Below are positions 49,104-61,372 of a DNA stretch of 64,000 nt, piece by piece. The DNA is from Melanocharis versteri (lineage: Eukaryota; Chordata; Aves; Passeriformes; Melanocharitidae). Location: assembly GCA_013397845.1 (NCBI GenBank), contig VZTG01000486.1, forward strand, positions 1,159,816 through 1,223,815, written 5' to 3'. The first letter of the stretch is position 1. Every line of letters starts with the position of its first letter. The notes under the pieces are model-generated. The model saw only the letters and a program-made list of their open reading frames with translations. It had not been told where the DNA came from and did not search any database. Both the position numbers and the translations under genes were made by a program.

Positions 49104-51439
49104 CTGTTTGCTACACATACACTTTTTCTTGATCTTTTTGATAGTGAAATCACAAAATAAAGGTCTCCTCACAGAAAAAACCAAATTCTTCTGAATACTC
49201 CATCTCTCCTTCGTTTGACAATCCCTCTAAAATTAAACTGCTTGTTATAAGACATACAGTCCAGGAAAGCATATTTGGCCTTCCGGTGACCACACTTGTT
49301 AATACCTTTAACAGAGCTTTTCCTTGTCTCTAAGTCAACCAAGAGTAGTCATGATTTTCCAACATATTACATGTAGGAGGATGTGGCACGTCTTCTTGAT
49401 CTGACTCAGTCTACTGATACTACCAAAACCAGTAAAGTTAAACCATTGCAAACATGGAAGTAAAAGTTTTTCTTCCATCCTCCTAAGTACCACCTGCAGA
49501 GCTATTTTGAGTGGTGTGTTCACAAATCCTGATTTGCATAGCCCAAAACAGCAGACCGAACCACTGAGCACAGCCAAGACCACTAGTGATTTGTAAAACC
49601 AAATCCAGAGTTCACCGAGATGGAAAAAAACTAACCGCGACTGAGAAGAAATAGTTGTGAGGATCAGCACTATCCCCAGCTGAGCTTGACCCAGGACACT
49701 CACTGAAGCAGAAAGTGCTCTGGGAAATGTTTGAGCCTGCAAGATGAAGTTTGCCTCTGAGTTAAGGCCCTCTGCTGCAGGTGGAAATCAGTTAATGCCT
49801 CGTCTAGAGGAAAACAACTGATATCCTTCCTAAAGAGTCATCATTTGTCCTTTCCGCAGAATGCAGCCCCCAGAACATCAGAGGGTTGTGCCCAAGGATT
49901 AAGTCGGATGACGAACAGCCTGACTGGACTGCCCATGAATTCTGTATCTCTCCACTGTCTCTTTGGGAGGGCTTAGTAGAGGAATAATGACTCAGTATGT
50001 CATTTGTAGGCATAGGTTTCACTGAGCTACTCAAGCCATTTTATTTTTTTCATCCTCTTCCCTTTATTAATTTGTTGGATAATTAAGTGGTATGATAAGG
50101 CATAACTAGAAAAATCCTGCTGTGCAAAAGTAGGAAGTATTAAGCATAACTCCCAAGACGTCTTTCTTGAACCTTCAGAAAATCACAGTGATGATGATAT
50201 GTTAAAAAATGTGCCTGTCCTGCAAACCAGACTTCTTAAATTGCTTGTCAGAAACATTAATAACCTTAAGATACAGCCTTGTAGGACAGAAATGAGTCTA
50301 GCAAACACCTGGAACTGGAGGGAAACCTATTCCTGCCTGGGTCCTGAGAGTCCAACCTATCCTTTATACTCTGGCACCTGGCCTAGAAACCGCAAGCAGG
50401 TGTCTCAGCTACCTCCCCTGCTGCTATATGCATCATTCCTGACCTGAGAAGTAGAAGAATGATGCAATCTCCTCTGGGTTTAGATCAGACATCTGAATTT
50501 GTGGGCTAACTCTATGTTCACAAATTATTTTTGAACACCTGCTCTTTTTTTAACTCTTGTTGTTTATGGTGCTACCATATCTGCATGGCTAATATGCCTG
50601 AGCTTTAAAAAGTCTGATTTTCAGTCATCTGTTCACGTGTTTGCGTTTCGAAAACAACACCTGTTTTAGGTGTCCTCCTAAAACGGATAGCTGCAATTCA
50701 CTTTGGAAGATCTTCTTGTGATTAGTGCTGCAAACAGCAAGAAAGCCAGACATAATTATTAACTTAAGTGCCCAAAGTCAGTCATGTCTTTGAAATCAGA
50801 TAAGCCTGAATCTGGATAACTTGTATTGTCAGGACTTTTTATCACATGGGCAGTAAGAGTGGGGCCACCACACACAGGGCAGAGCTCACTGCAGACATGT
50901 AGATGCAATGGCCATCACACAGGTAGGTGTGACATGCCCAGAGTTGTACTTACGGTCTGCTTGCTGGGGGGATCACCCTTCAGACTGTGGCCTGACCTGG
51001 TGTGGTTAGTCCAGGCAGCACTGCCATCTAGTAATTAGATGTACAAAATATGGTCACACTCAAGAAACTGTGAATAAAGAAGTCAAGCACTCAAAAGTTT
51101 TACTGTTACAGTGCCCTGTTACCTCCCCTTGGGAACTGAGTGGAAACTGTCCTTTTCAAAGAGGTACCACCCTGTTATGATAATGGAACAAAGAAAAGGA
51201 AAAATATTGCAAATGCTTAATAAATCATAAGGGACAGCTGAAACAGTTACCCAAATGGATGGAGAAGGCTTTTTCCATATAAATAATGAATGGCTTCTCT
51301 TGTGAAAATGGAAGACATGGCATGTATGTAAGAGGGACTGATGTCACTCTAGCAGTGTTTTGTTGAGGAAGGAGAGATCCCTAAAGGCAGGATTTTGTCC
51401 TAACAGTAGAAAAAAGTGCTTCCAGGTGGAGCAGGAGCA
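49104..51439. other. Intergenic, nothing recognised
   Basis: Unique sequence of ordinary composition between the satellite cluster and the CR1 tail. The open frames are short and overlapping. Confidence 0.55.
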
Positions 51440-51565
51440 TGCACAGGTGATATGACATGGCACTTCCCATCATCTTGGGAATGGTGCTGTGCAGGGCTGG
51501 GAGTTGGACTCGATGAGCCTTGTGGGTCCCTTCCAACTCAGCTTATTCTGTGATTCTGTGAATGA
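51440..51565 (+). mobile_element. CR1 LINE 3' tail
   Basis: Contains the end module gagttggactcgatgagcc, ttgtgggtcccttccaactc, then attctgtgattctgtg, the octamer repeat in which CR1 elements terminate. Only the last 100-130 bp are recognisable; the element is 5'-truncated. Confidence 0.8.
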
Positions 51566-53804
51566 TTGTTACTGTGATGCACACAAGTCCCTTGAAACCC
51601 GTGGAAGTGGAAGGTGATTTTTAAAGCTCACAGAAGCAGGAACACAGAGAATGTGTGAGTATGGTGAAGTTTACACAGCAAAAATTTAATGAGGATACCA
51701 ACTTGAAATTACCTGTTGGAATCACCGCCCTGTTTTTCAGAGGCTAGAGGATAAGCTTGCATTTACAGTAGCAACAGCAATAACCTAAACAGAAATTTTG
51801 CTTCCATTATAGTTGTTCAGAAAATAAGCAAATCTCATAGCTTCTGAATAAAGTTTCTGTTACTTTCATCTTTCCTGCTTAACTCCAGTATCAGACTATT
51901 AACCCTTGAAATCAAGTTTTTGCAAGTATTTTGTTGCTTGAGAAAATTGAATGAAGAAACAAATAGCCTATGAAGAAGCCATAATGGTATAATTTTGAAA
52001 GCATTAGCTATAACTCATACCGTTAACTTCTGAAGGAAGAAAGCATTGGTGCTACTTGTTTTCTATGCAATGGTAAAGAAATCAATATGACCACACAAAT
52101 GCTTGATAGCATGAATACTTGAGTCATTGTAAATTCTATTAAATCTACTTTCTAAAATGTCAACAATTCATCTCTGCAGAAAACTGAAACTTGTGCATTA
52201 CATTTATCAACATCAATGTCATACAAAACACATTAGAGCATCTTAGCCCTAGGAAAAAAGGTGCTAAATTTATATTTGCTACAAGAATCTCAAAGGGTTT
52301 AAGGATAATTTTTATTTGTGTTTTCTTACTATACTGGCTCTAATTTTAAAAAACTTAATGAAAGAATATCTGAATTTTTTTCCTTAGAGCAGTGTTATTT
52401 AGAAAAGTTGCACTCAGTGCATCAGCTTACATTTAAAATTAAATACTAAACAAAGAGAAGATATACAGTCAAAGCTGAAGTTGCAGGTCTGAGTAAGATT
52501 AGTCTCAAAATTAATGTCCAATTGGCCAGTTGATGAGGATGTGCAAGCCCTTTTCAGGTCTCAGCAGTGGCCTGCCAAATAGGTGGTAGTTTTTCATCTC
52601 ACTGAAAAAGCAAGAATAACTTGAAGTAGAGAATGGGTATGTGTTCTAAATTGGCTTCTCTTCTTTGCTGTTATGATGATCTATCCATTAATTTGTTTTT
52701 CATTTTTGCCTTTCCACATAGAAGATGCTTTAATTTTTGACTAATAAGCTTCCTTCTCTTAAGAGTTTACATGTCAGTTTGAGAGTTGCTCCTGATTTCT
52801 GCTGGATCTGCTGAAAGCCAGTGAATGTTGTTGAGATCACCTCTGCCTTACTATGTGCATTTGTCTCTATGACAAAGTGTTTTTTTCCTGTTACCCACTC
52901 TCCCACTGCAGGCTATTTCTAAGCTTCTACAGCTTTTTAGTACTCGTACAGAGTTTGCTCACCTGGCTCTTTCTCGGTGCAAAGGTTGCAATAAACCAGT
53001 CCATGAAAATGTGTTGAAATTCCTTCTGATGATCCCACATTAAGCCATTTTATCAATTACTTTCATCTCATAAAATATTTATTCAGATGATAGTGGAAAT
53101 GCAGTTAGAAATAATTTTAAGGACACAGCAGGACTCCATCATTTATTTTTCTTTTAGGAGGTTCATGTCATGATGCTTCATACTTCTTTTCTGGGATGGA
53201 ATAGGTTTCTCAGTCAGAAGGAGTGTTAGAGTAAAGGTTAGAGTTTCTTACCTTGCTTAGATAATCTTCCCAGGATGGACTCCCGATATAAAAGGTTTTT
53301 TCCTCTATCAGTGCCCTTGCTTCTTTCCCTCTTTTTCCAAAATGTCCAAATTAACTAAAAAATTCACCAAAGTAGCAACTGGATGTCATCGGGTTTTTTT
53401 AATATCTACTGCACCTTTTTACTGCAATATTGTAACTTTTGTGGATGGCCTGCGAACCCAAGCTTAAAGTCAAGGCATATAAAGATACTGCATCCCTACC
53501 AATGAGGTCCTTGGGGACTCACTTTGAAATTAAACTAAAGTAATTTTCAATATGGAATCATTTTATTGTGTGGGTGCATCTGCGCATTAAGTTTACATTG
53601 GGCTCTGAGCAGCATATAAAGGCTTGTGAGAGATAAATTAGGCTGAGTAAAGCACTCATCATTAATCAGAGTACTAAACAAGCATGAGCGCTAGAGAATG
53701 AACACAGCTGCCACTTCATTTATCTTGCTGTCAGAAGGTAACTCTCCTACAGAGAGAAGCTCAGAAGTGGTGGCTTAGGTTCTTTTGTGTCTCTCAGCTT
53801 GCAG

Positions 53805-53885
53805 AGAATATATATGCTCATATATATTAAATACATATCTACATTACACACATAAATGTTTTTATATTCAAAAATATACCATATA
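53805..53885. repeat. AT-rich low-complexity tract
   Basis: Runs of atatatat, tacatat and tatatacc alternating with short unique pieces; AT-rich simple sequence without an associated gene. Confidence 0.55.
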
Positions 53886-56800
53886 TAAGCACATTTTTCT
53901 ACTGGTGTGTGTATACTGATGTTCGTGTTCTCAGTAGTCCTAAACTCTAGTTTGGAGCTTAAAAGTGAGAGATACACTGGTTTATTACAATATTTATTAC
54001 TGATTTTTGTATACTCTGAGTTTTTGACTCAATAACAGAAATCTTTGCTACAGTCTTACTGTTGAGTTATCTTCTGTGACTTTCATCAATTCACTTCTTA
54101 TGGAGATGTGATGTGTAAGTAGCTGATATGGTTAATTGGAGTATCTTCCATTTCAGAGTGAACATGTGATGCTGGGAGGTGATAGAACCTATTTTCTCAT
54201 TTCCTTTGAGAAAAAACAAGAAAAGCGAAGTAGAAGTTACTGAAAGTCTCCAAGTGTTATTTTTATAGTGGCTGTTTGTCAAAGGATGTTTTGAAGACAA
54301 GCTAACAAACAGCTTGTCATATACTAAGTTTATAGGGCAGCAGACTCTGGTGTCTGGTCTTCCCTAGTCTGACCTTTTGCATGACAGCAATAAATCAGTA
54401 GCCTTCCATGTCTCTTGTATTGTCCCAAGCTCTTGGGAAAAGGATGATTGAATAGGAAGAATTAGTGCTGCTGCATAGGATTTAGCATAATGGATAGATC
54501 ATTAACCTTTTAAGTCTGGTATCCTGGCTTCCAAACTGGCCTACCATGGCTGCTTCAAGGAAGCAAAAATCTCCATACAATAGCAGGGGTGGTTTGTGCG
54601 GGCGAGGGGAAAGATTTCCCTGACCGGAGTGATGAGAATGGGTTGCTGTGAGGCCGGGTGGCACCGCAGCCGCAGTGGGACAGCACTGTGAATCACACAG
54701 ACCGCAGGAACATGGACGGGGACATGACACATGGATGGCTTTCTCCACACTGCACAGCCAGAGCTAGGCTCTCACTGTGCCAGGGTTATGCTATCCCGTG
54801 GTGTCATCTAGACCTATATCCGAGGCACCTGAGATGCCTGTAGCAGTGTGTCTGAGGGAACATGAAGCTCTGTGTGGGCTGCAGTAGTCAGGTGGTTTGC
54901 TTTTTGGGGTGTTTTCATTACTGTCTTGCTAACAGCATCCACATTAGCTAGCTTCAAGTCAGCCAAGGAGTGGACACCTAAACACTGATGCAGGACCTGC
55001 ACTCATTTTGATGGCAGTTTTTAGTTTATGTGAAAGAGTGTGTGTGATTTGCTGCACCTCAGCCAAGAACTTGCAGGAGAAAAATACATCACCACCTAAA
55101 AGGACAGAGATATTGTTATGCAGCACCCTGGTAGCTGATAATATCAGATACTCAGGGTACCATTTCCTTGAGTATCCAGGACACCTCCAAGAACCCTCCA
55201 TCGGGAGACCTATGTGTTACAGGGAGGCCCGAAATCTCTTTTGCAGTGGCAGATGACAACCAGGCGGGATACCCTCAGTACCTAAAATGTACCTGCTTCC
55301 CTGATTTAGGCAACTACATCCTGTCCCGGATGTATGTTTACAATGGATTCCTATTAAAATTGGAATTCAATGTTGAAAATAAATAAAGTTTCTAATCTCA
55401 TGTTGGATATTTGGTCTGAAAGAGGCTGCTCAGACGTACAGTTTCAATTCCATTTGATTTGAAGCTACGTCACAGGATGTGTTGCAACACTTGAAAATGT
55501 ATCTCAGAGGACTCAACCTGACAGGGCTTTCCATGAGAGAAAACAGCTAGATGTAGACAAAGCTAGATGGGTGACACATAATCAGATCAACCTCAAAAAT
55601 ACCAGCTAAGCATGTTCTTAATTTCTGGTAATTTTGAAGAGCCCACACTGAAAACATGTGTCCATAATGTAGTTCATACCTATAAAATCTATTAAAAAAA
55701 GGTTTTATGGTCCAGGAGCTTTAATTCATGTTTAACAACACCCCACACTGGTCATTACAATGCTTTGTGTGTTGTCTTGCCATCTGCCGACAGAGAGAAG
55801 TTACAGTTCCATTACATTATACTGTGCTAAAAGGTAGGAAAATATGTGAGGAGTTTTCAGCTTGATTGATGCTGTGATATTTTCTGAAATAATGGTAAAG
55901 GTAGCAAGTGTGCCAGTTTGAGCTGACTTACACCTCACATTAACAGTGCTGTGGAAATCTAATTGCGATATTTTGTACTTCCTCATCTCTTATGGCATGT
56001 TACTGTGGCAGCAGCACAAGAGGTCAGAGCAACAATCTGAGTTTAAAGGACCTGAGAACAGGCATAAACTTGCTTCCAGTCGTAGGAACACCTCTTTCCA
56101 GCAAATCACAGGGGAAAGTGGGAAATTTACAGGTGGACCAAAGTTGGAGTCTGACTGCTGAGGCTGCCTACTTCAGAGATGATCGAGTATATAGCCCAGT
56201 TGCTTGGCTGCCTGGGTTGTGTGTGTGTTCACAAAACTCTGTACAAAACCTCTGGGCATATATTAGGTAGAGGTTTCTCTTTTAAAAAATTGGCTATTCA
56301 TGTTTAACCCTGCCCACCAGGTGTTTTATTATTATTGCCTTTATATGGTTCCCTGGGCTTTGCTGTCATCCCTGAGCAGGTATGCTGCCACTTGCCCACT
56401 GTCTGACTAATCTCACCCCAATAAACCTTCTATTTCTGTACTCTGCTCAAGTCATGTCCTTACTGGTCTGGTTTTGCTGCTGTGCAAAAGTTTTTATTAG
56501 TTTTATTAATAGTGTAAAAGCAAATTGTTTAAATAGCAGCAAGCATCACAAACATCTGAGTTTCTGCCAGTTATCTTCTGTCACTGGCATAGGTTCTCAC
56601 AGCGTAACAGGCTTCACCCTTGGGAAATCAGATTTTCAACTTCTACATTTGTTTTGTGCTCTGCTGATTTCAGTAGATCAGGGGAGGGGTTGGGAGCTAA
56701 GCTTGTCCTATAAACGAATGTGAAAAAAAATCACAGTGTAGAGCTAGCTGTATGGGAAAACTTCATCAGGTCTAAAATTCACAGTTCACCCACAGGGACT

Positions 56801-58494
56801 TCCTCGGGTGGTCAAGGTGCGAGTGCCAAGAAACCAGAGGGCTGTCACAGTGTTGCTCCATGACTTCACCTTTGAGGAGACACACAAGTTCAAGAGGAAA
56901 GCAAGGCTTTTTGCCTCCTCAGGTTTCTCTGGAAAGATCATGGATACTGTGTCTAACGGCCAAATTTGAAGTGCCGATAGAGTTTTCAAAACAAGTTCTC
57001 GTTTTCAAGCATTCAAATGATAAGTTTTTCAAGATAGCACATGTATTCTTTTGGCAACTCACAAGATGCTCTGATGTGGTCTGTTTTCTCCTCCTCTCTG
57101 CTTCCTGCAGAGGGTTGCTGGTCACCACGTGGCTGCAAAATTCTGCACTTCTGGCAGGGCTCCATGGGGTAGGGAGACAAATGGGATTCATGCCCTGCAA
57201 CATTCAGCATTGCAGCATTGAGTACTGTAACACTTAGTTTCTAGGCATCATGCTAGAAAATTGCATGCAGTGCACAATTTTCAGTGAAGAGCCTGAATTG
57301 CTGGGGAGAAGTCTCTTTCTTAGTACCATAATCCTAGACTGGAACTTTTCTGTGTCTTGCCTCTCTTGTTATAATCTGCACTATTGGCACACCCTGACTG
57401 CTGCTTTCGTGCCTTGCCTTTGCCTTCCTGGCATGCTGGGGAGCCTAGAGGGAGTCTGAAGCTGTCCATGCATCGAGTTACTGAAAGGGAAAGGTGGCAG
57501 GGCAGGGCTTTCACCTCACCGCTGTTGTTTGCAGGATCAGGAGTCCATGGATGCTGGAGGGATGCTGCTGCTCCCTTACAGGTGCAGCCTTTGCCACAGT
57601 CTGAGAGGCGACTCTGCCGTGCTGACAGCTGCTGGCAGCTGTGCAGCTCCTTGGGAGGTAAAGATGGGTGTCACCAAAATCGGGCTGCTGGCGCTGCGGT
57701 GTGTGCCAGGGGCTGCCCCGGGCCCTGCCGGGCTGCCCCAGACAGGAGCAGCCCACTCGTGCACTGGTGCAGAGCACTCCTCCGGGAGGTGGGCAGGGCC
57801 ATGTGCAGAGAGGGAGGGTGAAACTGGGCCGTGGTAACCAGCGTGTTGGCTGGAGCGGCTTTCTCTTGTCTCTGCAGTAACATAAAACACAAAAAAATTA
57901 CCAGTGCGAGGAAGCACACTGCACCAGAAGCACTGAGCTGTGAAATAGCTTTTTTCAACTTTCGTTGTCTCTGACCAAGGAATTTGTAAGTACGATAAAG
58001 AAATACGGATTTAAACCCTCTCACCGCTGGTGTACTTTGAGTGTTTTGCAGATAATGCTTTTTATTTTTCTTGTGAGTAAACATCAAGCCATTTGGTATT
58101 TGTATCTGTATTTATTCTGATAACTAACATTTACGTCAGGACAGAGAGGAGAATTATACACAAGACAGTGGTAGGAATGTGAAACAACGTTGTGAGGTTC
58201 CAGCACCCAGAGAAAAACTATTCCTTTTACTATAGATATCCTTCATACTACAGATAATAATGCCACATGTAGTTCACTTCCAGAAAAGATTTTGTCAGCG
58301 GGCACAACAGGCACTGCCTGCGCATTTTCTGTGGACTGCAGGTTTTTTACGGGAGTCACAGCTCTTCTTTAGGTGTGTACTTCTCTGTGCCTGAGGAGCC
58401 AAGTACTGTGCAAGGTAACAGGGAGTAACAAAACTAATTTCACCTCAACATAAAGTTCAGCACAGTCAAAAGTGCTGCTGCTTCATTCAATTGC

Positions 58495-58552
58495 CTTCGT
58501 ACATAACACATAACACTTCGTACATAACACATAACTTCGTACATAACACTTC
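58495..58552. repeat. Short minisatellite, unit cttcgtacataaca(cataa)
   Basis: Three consecutive copies starting cttcgtacataaca at 58495, 58516 and 58535, of about 21, 19 and 14 bp, then a degenerate cttcttt. Likely slippage product. Confidence 0.85.
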
Positions 58553-58757
58553 TTTAATAGGAATCTGTTTTTAAATTACAACAGAGGTTAAAAAGTCAAG
58601 ACATAGCAGTGGTTAGCACATCTCAAGCTGTAGGTTGAGTGTCTACATTTTTGCCAGCCTGAGAAGTAAATGAATTTATTTTTTTTGCTGAAACACAGAA
58701 CAAACTTTTTTGGGGAAAAAAAGTGAAAAAGCTTGCTGCTTTTTTTCCAATAGAATA

Positions 58758-58896
58758 GAAGAGAATCACAGAATATTCTGAGTTGGAAGAGACCAGCAAG
58801 GATCATCAAGTCTAACTCTCAAGTGAATGGCCCATACTGGGGTCAAACCCACATCCTTGGCATTACTGGCACCATGTTCTAACCAACTGAGTTAAT
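58758..58896 (-). mobile_element. tRNA-derived SINE with CR1 tail (TguSINE1-like)
   Basis: On the minus strand it starts ATTAACTCAGTTGGTTAGA (a tRNA-Ile-like A box region), continues ACATGGTGCCAGTAATGCCAA and a degenerate B box GGTTTGACCCC (58849-58839), then switches to a CR1-type end: GTTAGACTTGATGATCC, TCTCTTCCAACTCAG and attctgtgattct. This composite matches my recollection of the zebra finch TguSINE1 family. The B box differs from the consensus GGTTCGA by CpG decay, so it is an old insert and not a tRNA gene. Confidence 0.8.
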
Positions 58897-60707
58897 TTTG
58901 TTGTTTTCTTCCAAGTAGCAAAAAGAAGGAATGGTCTTTAGTCTTTCTGGGGCTGACTCAGAGAAGGGAGCATCCTTTCTGTTGCTGAGCCAGCTGTTCT
59001 GTAACTTCCTGCATCTTTTGAAACACAGCTTGCCAGAATTGATATTTTGTCTTAAAATAAGTTGGCACTTATGGTGCCGGCTGACCTTTAACCACTGAAC
59101 CTGTTGACTGTGATATAAATTCTGCCATTATCTTTATTGCAAAGGAAGACTTCTGTTCAGGTTTAGCATTCATGTATTACTTTGATGATTATTTTTGTGT
59201 GATAGGCAGTATCACAGCAGTCTAGTATTTGAGGTCCTAAAATCATAGAAAACAAAATCCAGTTCCCTGCATTGCCCACAAGCTTTCCTGTGTAATCCTA
59301 GCAATCACTTAGGTCAAAGGGGATTGGCTGCCTGTGCATCTTTACAAACACCTCCGAATACCTTTACAAACTGGATTGGTGCCCTTGCCTATTTCACATG
59401 GATACTACAAAGTACATTAAAGTATTAAAGGCACTCTGAAAGAAGGGTATTTAGATGATTAACTCCCACTGAAGTCAATAGTTTTTGAATAATGTGTTCC
59501 TCACAGGAACATGTTTTTTCTTACCTAGGAAAGATGCGCTCTTCCAGCTGCCTTGCTATTTAAACAACTGGGGTCTTCATGGTCCTACAAAGATGCTCCA
59601 TGTTTCAAACATTCCTCATGGCCCAGAAAGAAGGTGCACTAAGTAACTCTGCAGAAGTCCTCCAGCTGGTGATCTGATGGCATGGTGGAACAGCAGGTGA
59701 TCAGCCTTGGTTCATGTCACCCTTTACCTCCCTACCACAACTATTCACTGGTTAGGATGAGTTGTAGCTCTCCGGCACTAAGACTGATTCTTGTGACTCC
59801 ATAGATGGAAAAGCTTTATAATTCCATGCTTGAGGAGCTTACTCACTGCTACAGTTCTGTTATCATTTTGTCTGTGTGCCCTTTTTCCTCTGAAAATGTC
59901 ATGTCTCAGGACACAGCTTGTGCCTGAATGTTTTTTCCGAAAGTATCAGTGATATGGGAAAGGTTATTCAACTGAATCATACAGGGTTTGGTTTTTTTTC
60001 AAAAACAGAGAGCTTTCCAACTGGATGGAAGCTCAGAGGTTGGAGGCCTCCAAATGCATATCTGCAGCTGTGTGGGATGAGGGTTTCCAGCTCTGGATTC
60101 AGACAGGGAAGCAATCTGCTCTGCATCTCTGCTTGCTAAGATGTGGAAATGACTTCACTGTTCTACATACCGTGGTTGGAAACATTGGAAGGATCCAGTG
60201 ATGACATCTTGCTCATGTATTTTCTCAGTTTCCTTGTCCCTGTCCTCAGTCTGGGGCTGAGGATGCCAGACTTCTCTCTGCTCCTCAAGCAGAGGAAAGG
60301 AGCATAGCAGAGGAGCTGATGGTCACAGCTGTGACTAAAGGCATTGCATTGCTTCCTTCTTGCCACAACATGTCAGTATAATCCCGTATATGGTTCAGGC
60401 ACACTTCTTTTTATAGTTACTTGGTTTATTTAGAAAACATTGCCTTGGGATTTGGGATTTAGCTGTTGTTCTTTTCAGCTTTAATTTGTTCTCCAATCTG
60501 TGAAGTAATAGATGCATGCACTGAGTAGAAATGTACATCTTCTGAGAAAAGTAATGCGGACTTATTTCAGGAATAAATCCCTCCTTTTTTTACTTTTCTT
60601 TAAAAAAGGAGAGTTCAAGCATTCGTTAAAGGCTCAGTTCTAAAATGTTCTTTTCCAGGACTAGCTCCTGCCAAGGAAAATTGAAATTTTACCCTATGTC
60701 TGTGGTT

Positions 60708-60756
60708 TGATTTTTCTTTTTGTTTTTTTTGTTTGTTTTTTTTGTTTGTTTTTTGA
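60708..60756. repeat. T-rich (TTTG)n tract
   Basis: A near-continuous T run punctuated by single G bases (ttttgttt repeats). Low complexity; no adjacent retroposed sequence recognised. Confidence 0.65.
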
Positions 60757-61320
60757 CTTGTAGTATTTAAATTGGAATTTTCTTTACAAAATAATTCTGA
60801 TTTTCCTATGGTAGTGAAATATTCACATCTGGTGTTTTTATACAGACCATGGCTAATGTGCTGTCCCTAAGCAAGTGAACAGAGGACCTGTATCCCTGTG
60901 TGAAGTTAGCCTTTGGACTGTGAAAGCTGGCTCTGATTTTGGCACAGCCTATAGCAAGCAGAGAGTCTGTCCCTACTTCTGCATCACAGCCTCTCCAAGT
61001 GACTGTGATACCACCCCAGACTTATGGTCACCCACACCCATTATGTCCAGTACCACTCAGCAGTACCTGCTCACTCCTTGCCTAAAGCCATGAGTAAATT
61101 TCTTGTGAGGGTTAAATACACAGCCTCCTGAGTCATGACAGTAAATGCAAAACGGCCAAGAGTGAACCTCTCGCTCTTTTCTCCTACTTTACCACTAAGA
61201 AACTGAAAATAGCTCTGGGGAATTCTGTCTTCTCCACATCCCAAGGATGCCCTAGGACTTGAAGCCACTGGACCAGCTGTCTTTCCCTTGTTGAGTTTGT
61301 CCATGCTGTTCTCCAGCTAA

Positions 61321-61372
61321 CTGAAATGCTTTAAGGCTGGAAGGGACATAATCTGCAAAGGTCTAGATAAGT
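61321..61372 (-). mobile_element. Possible degraded CR1 tail
   Basis: aatgctttaaggctggaagggaca followed by aaggtctag resembles the reverse complement of the CR1 end (ggttggaagggacc ... atctag). Only about 50 bp match, so this is tentative. Confidence 0.3.

Larger units (their letters stand above)
51566..58757. other. Intergenic, nothing firmly recognised
   Basis: Mostly AT-rich unique sequence. A GC-richer patch at 57400-57850 is open in several frames on both strands. The adjoining minus-strand frame (57671-58084) includes a hydrophobic segment and is noted under findings. No IL22RA2-like exon (SETSD..YY or DPP linker motifs) was seen on either strand. Confidence 0.5.

Noticed and set aside
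57384..57821. 145-codon plus-strand ORF
   Set aside because: It starts at TTG in a GC-rich patch where other frames are also open on both strands, with no domain or signal.
58758..58896. A tRNA-Ile gene
   Set aside because: Only the tRNA head is present, the B box has decayed, and it is fused to a CR1 tail; it is a SINE.
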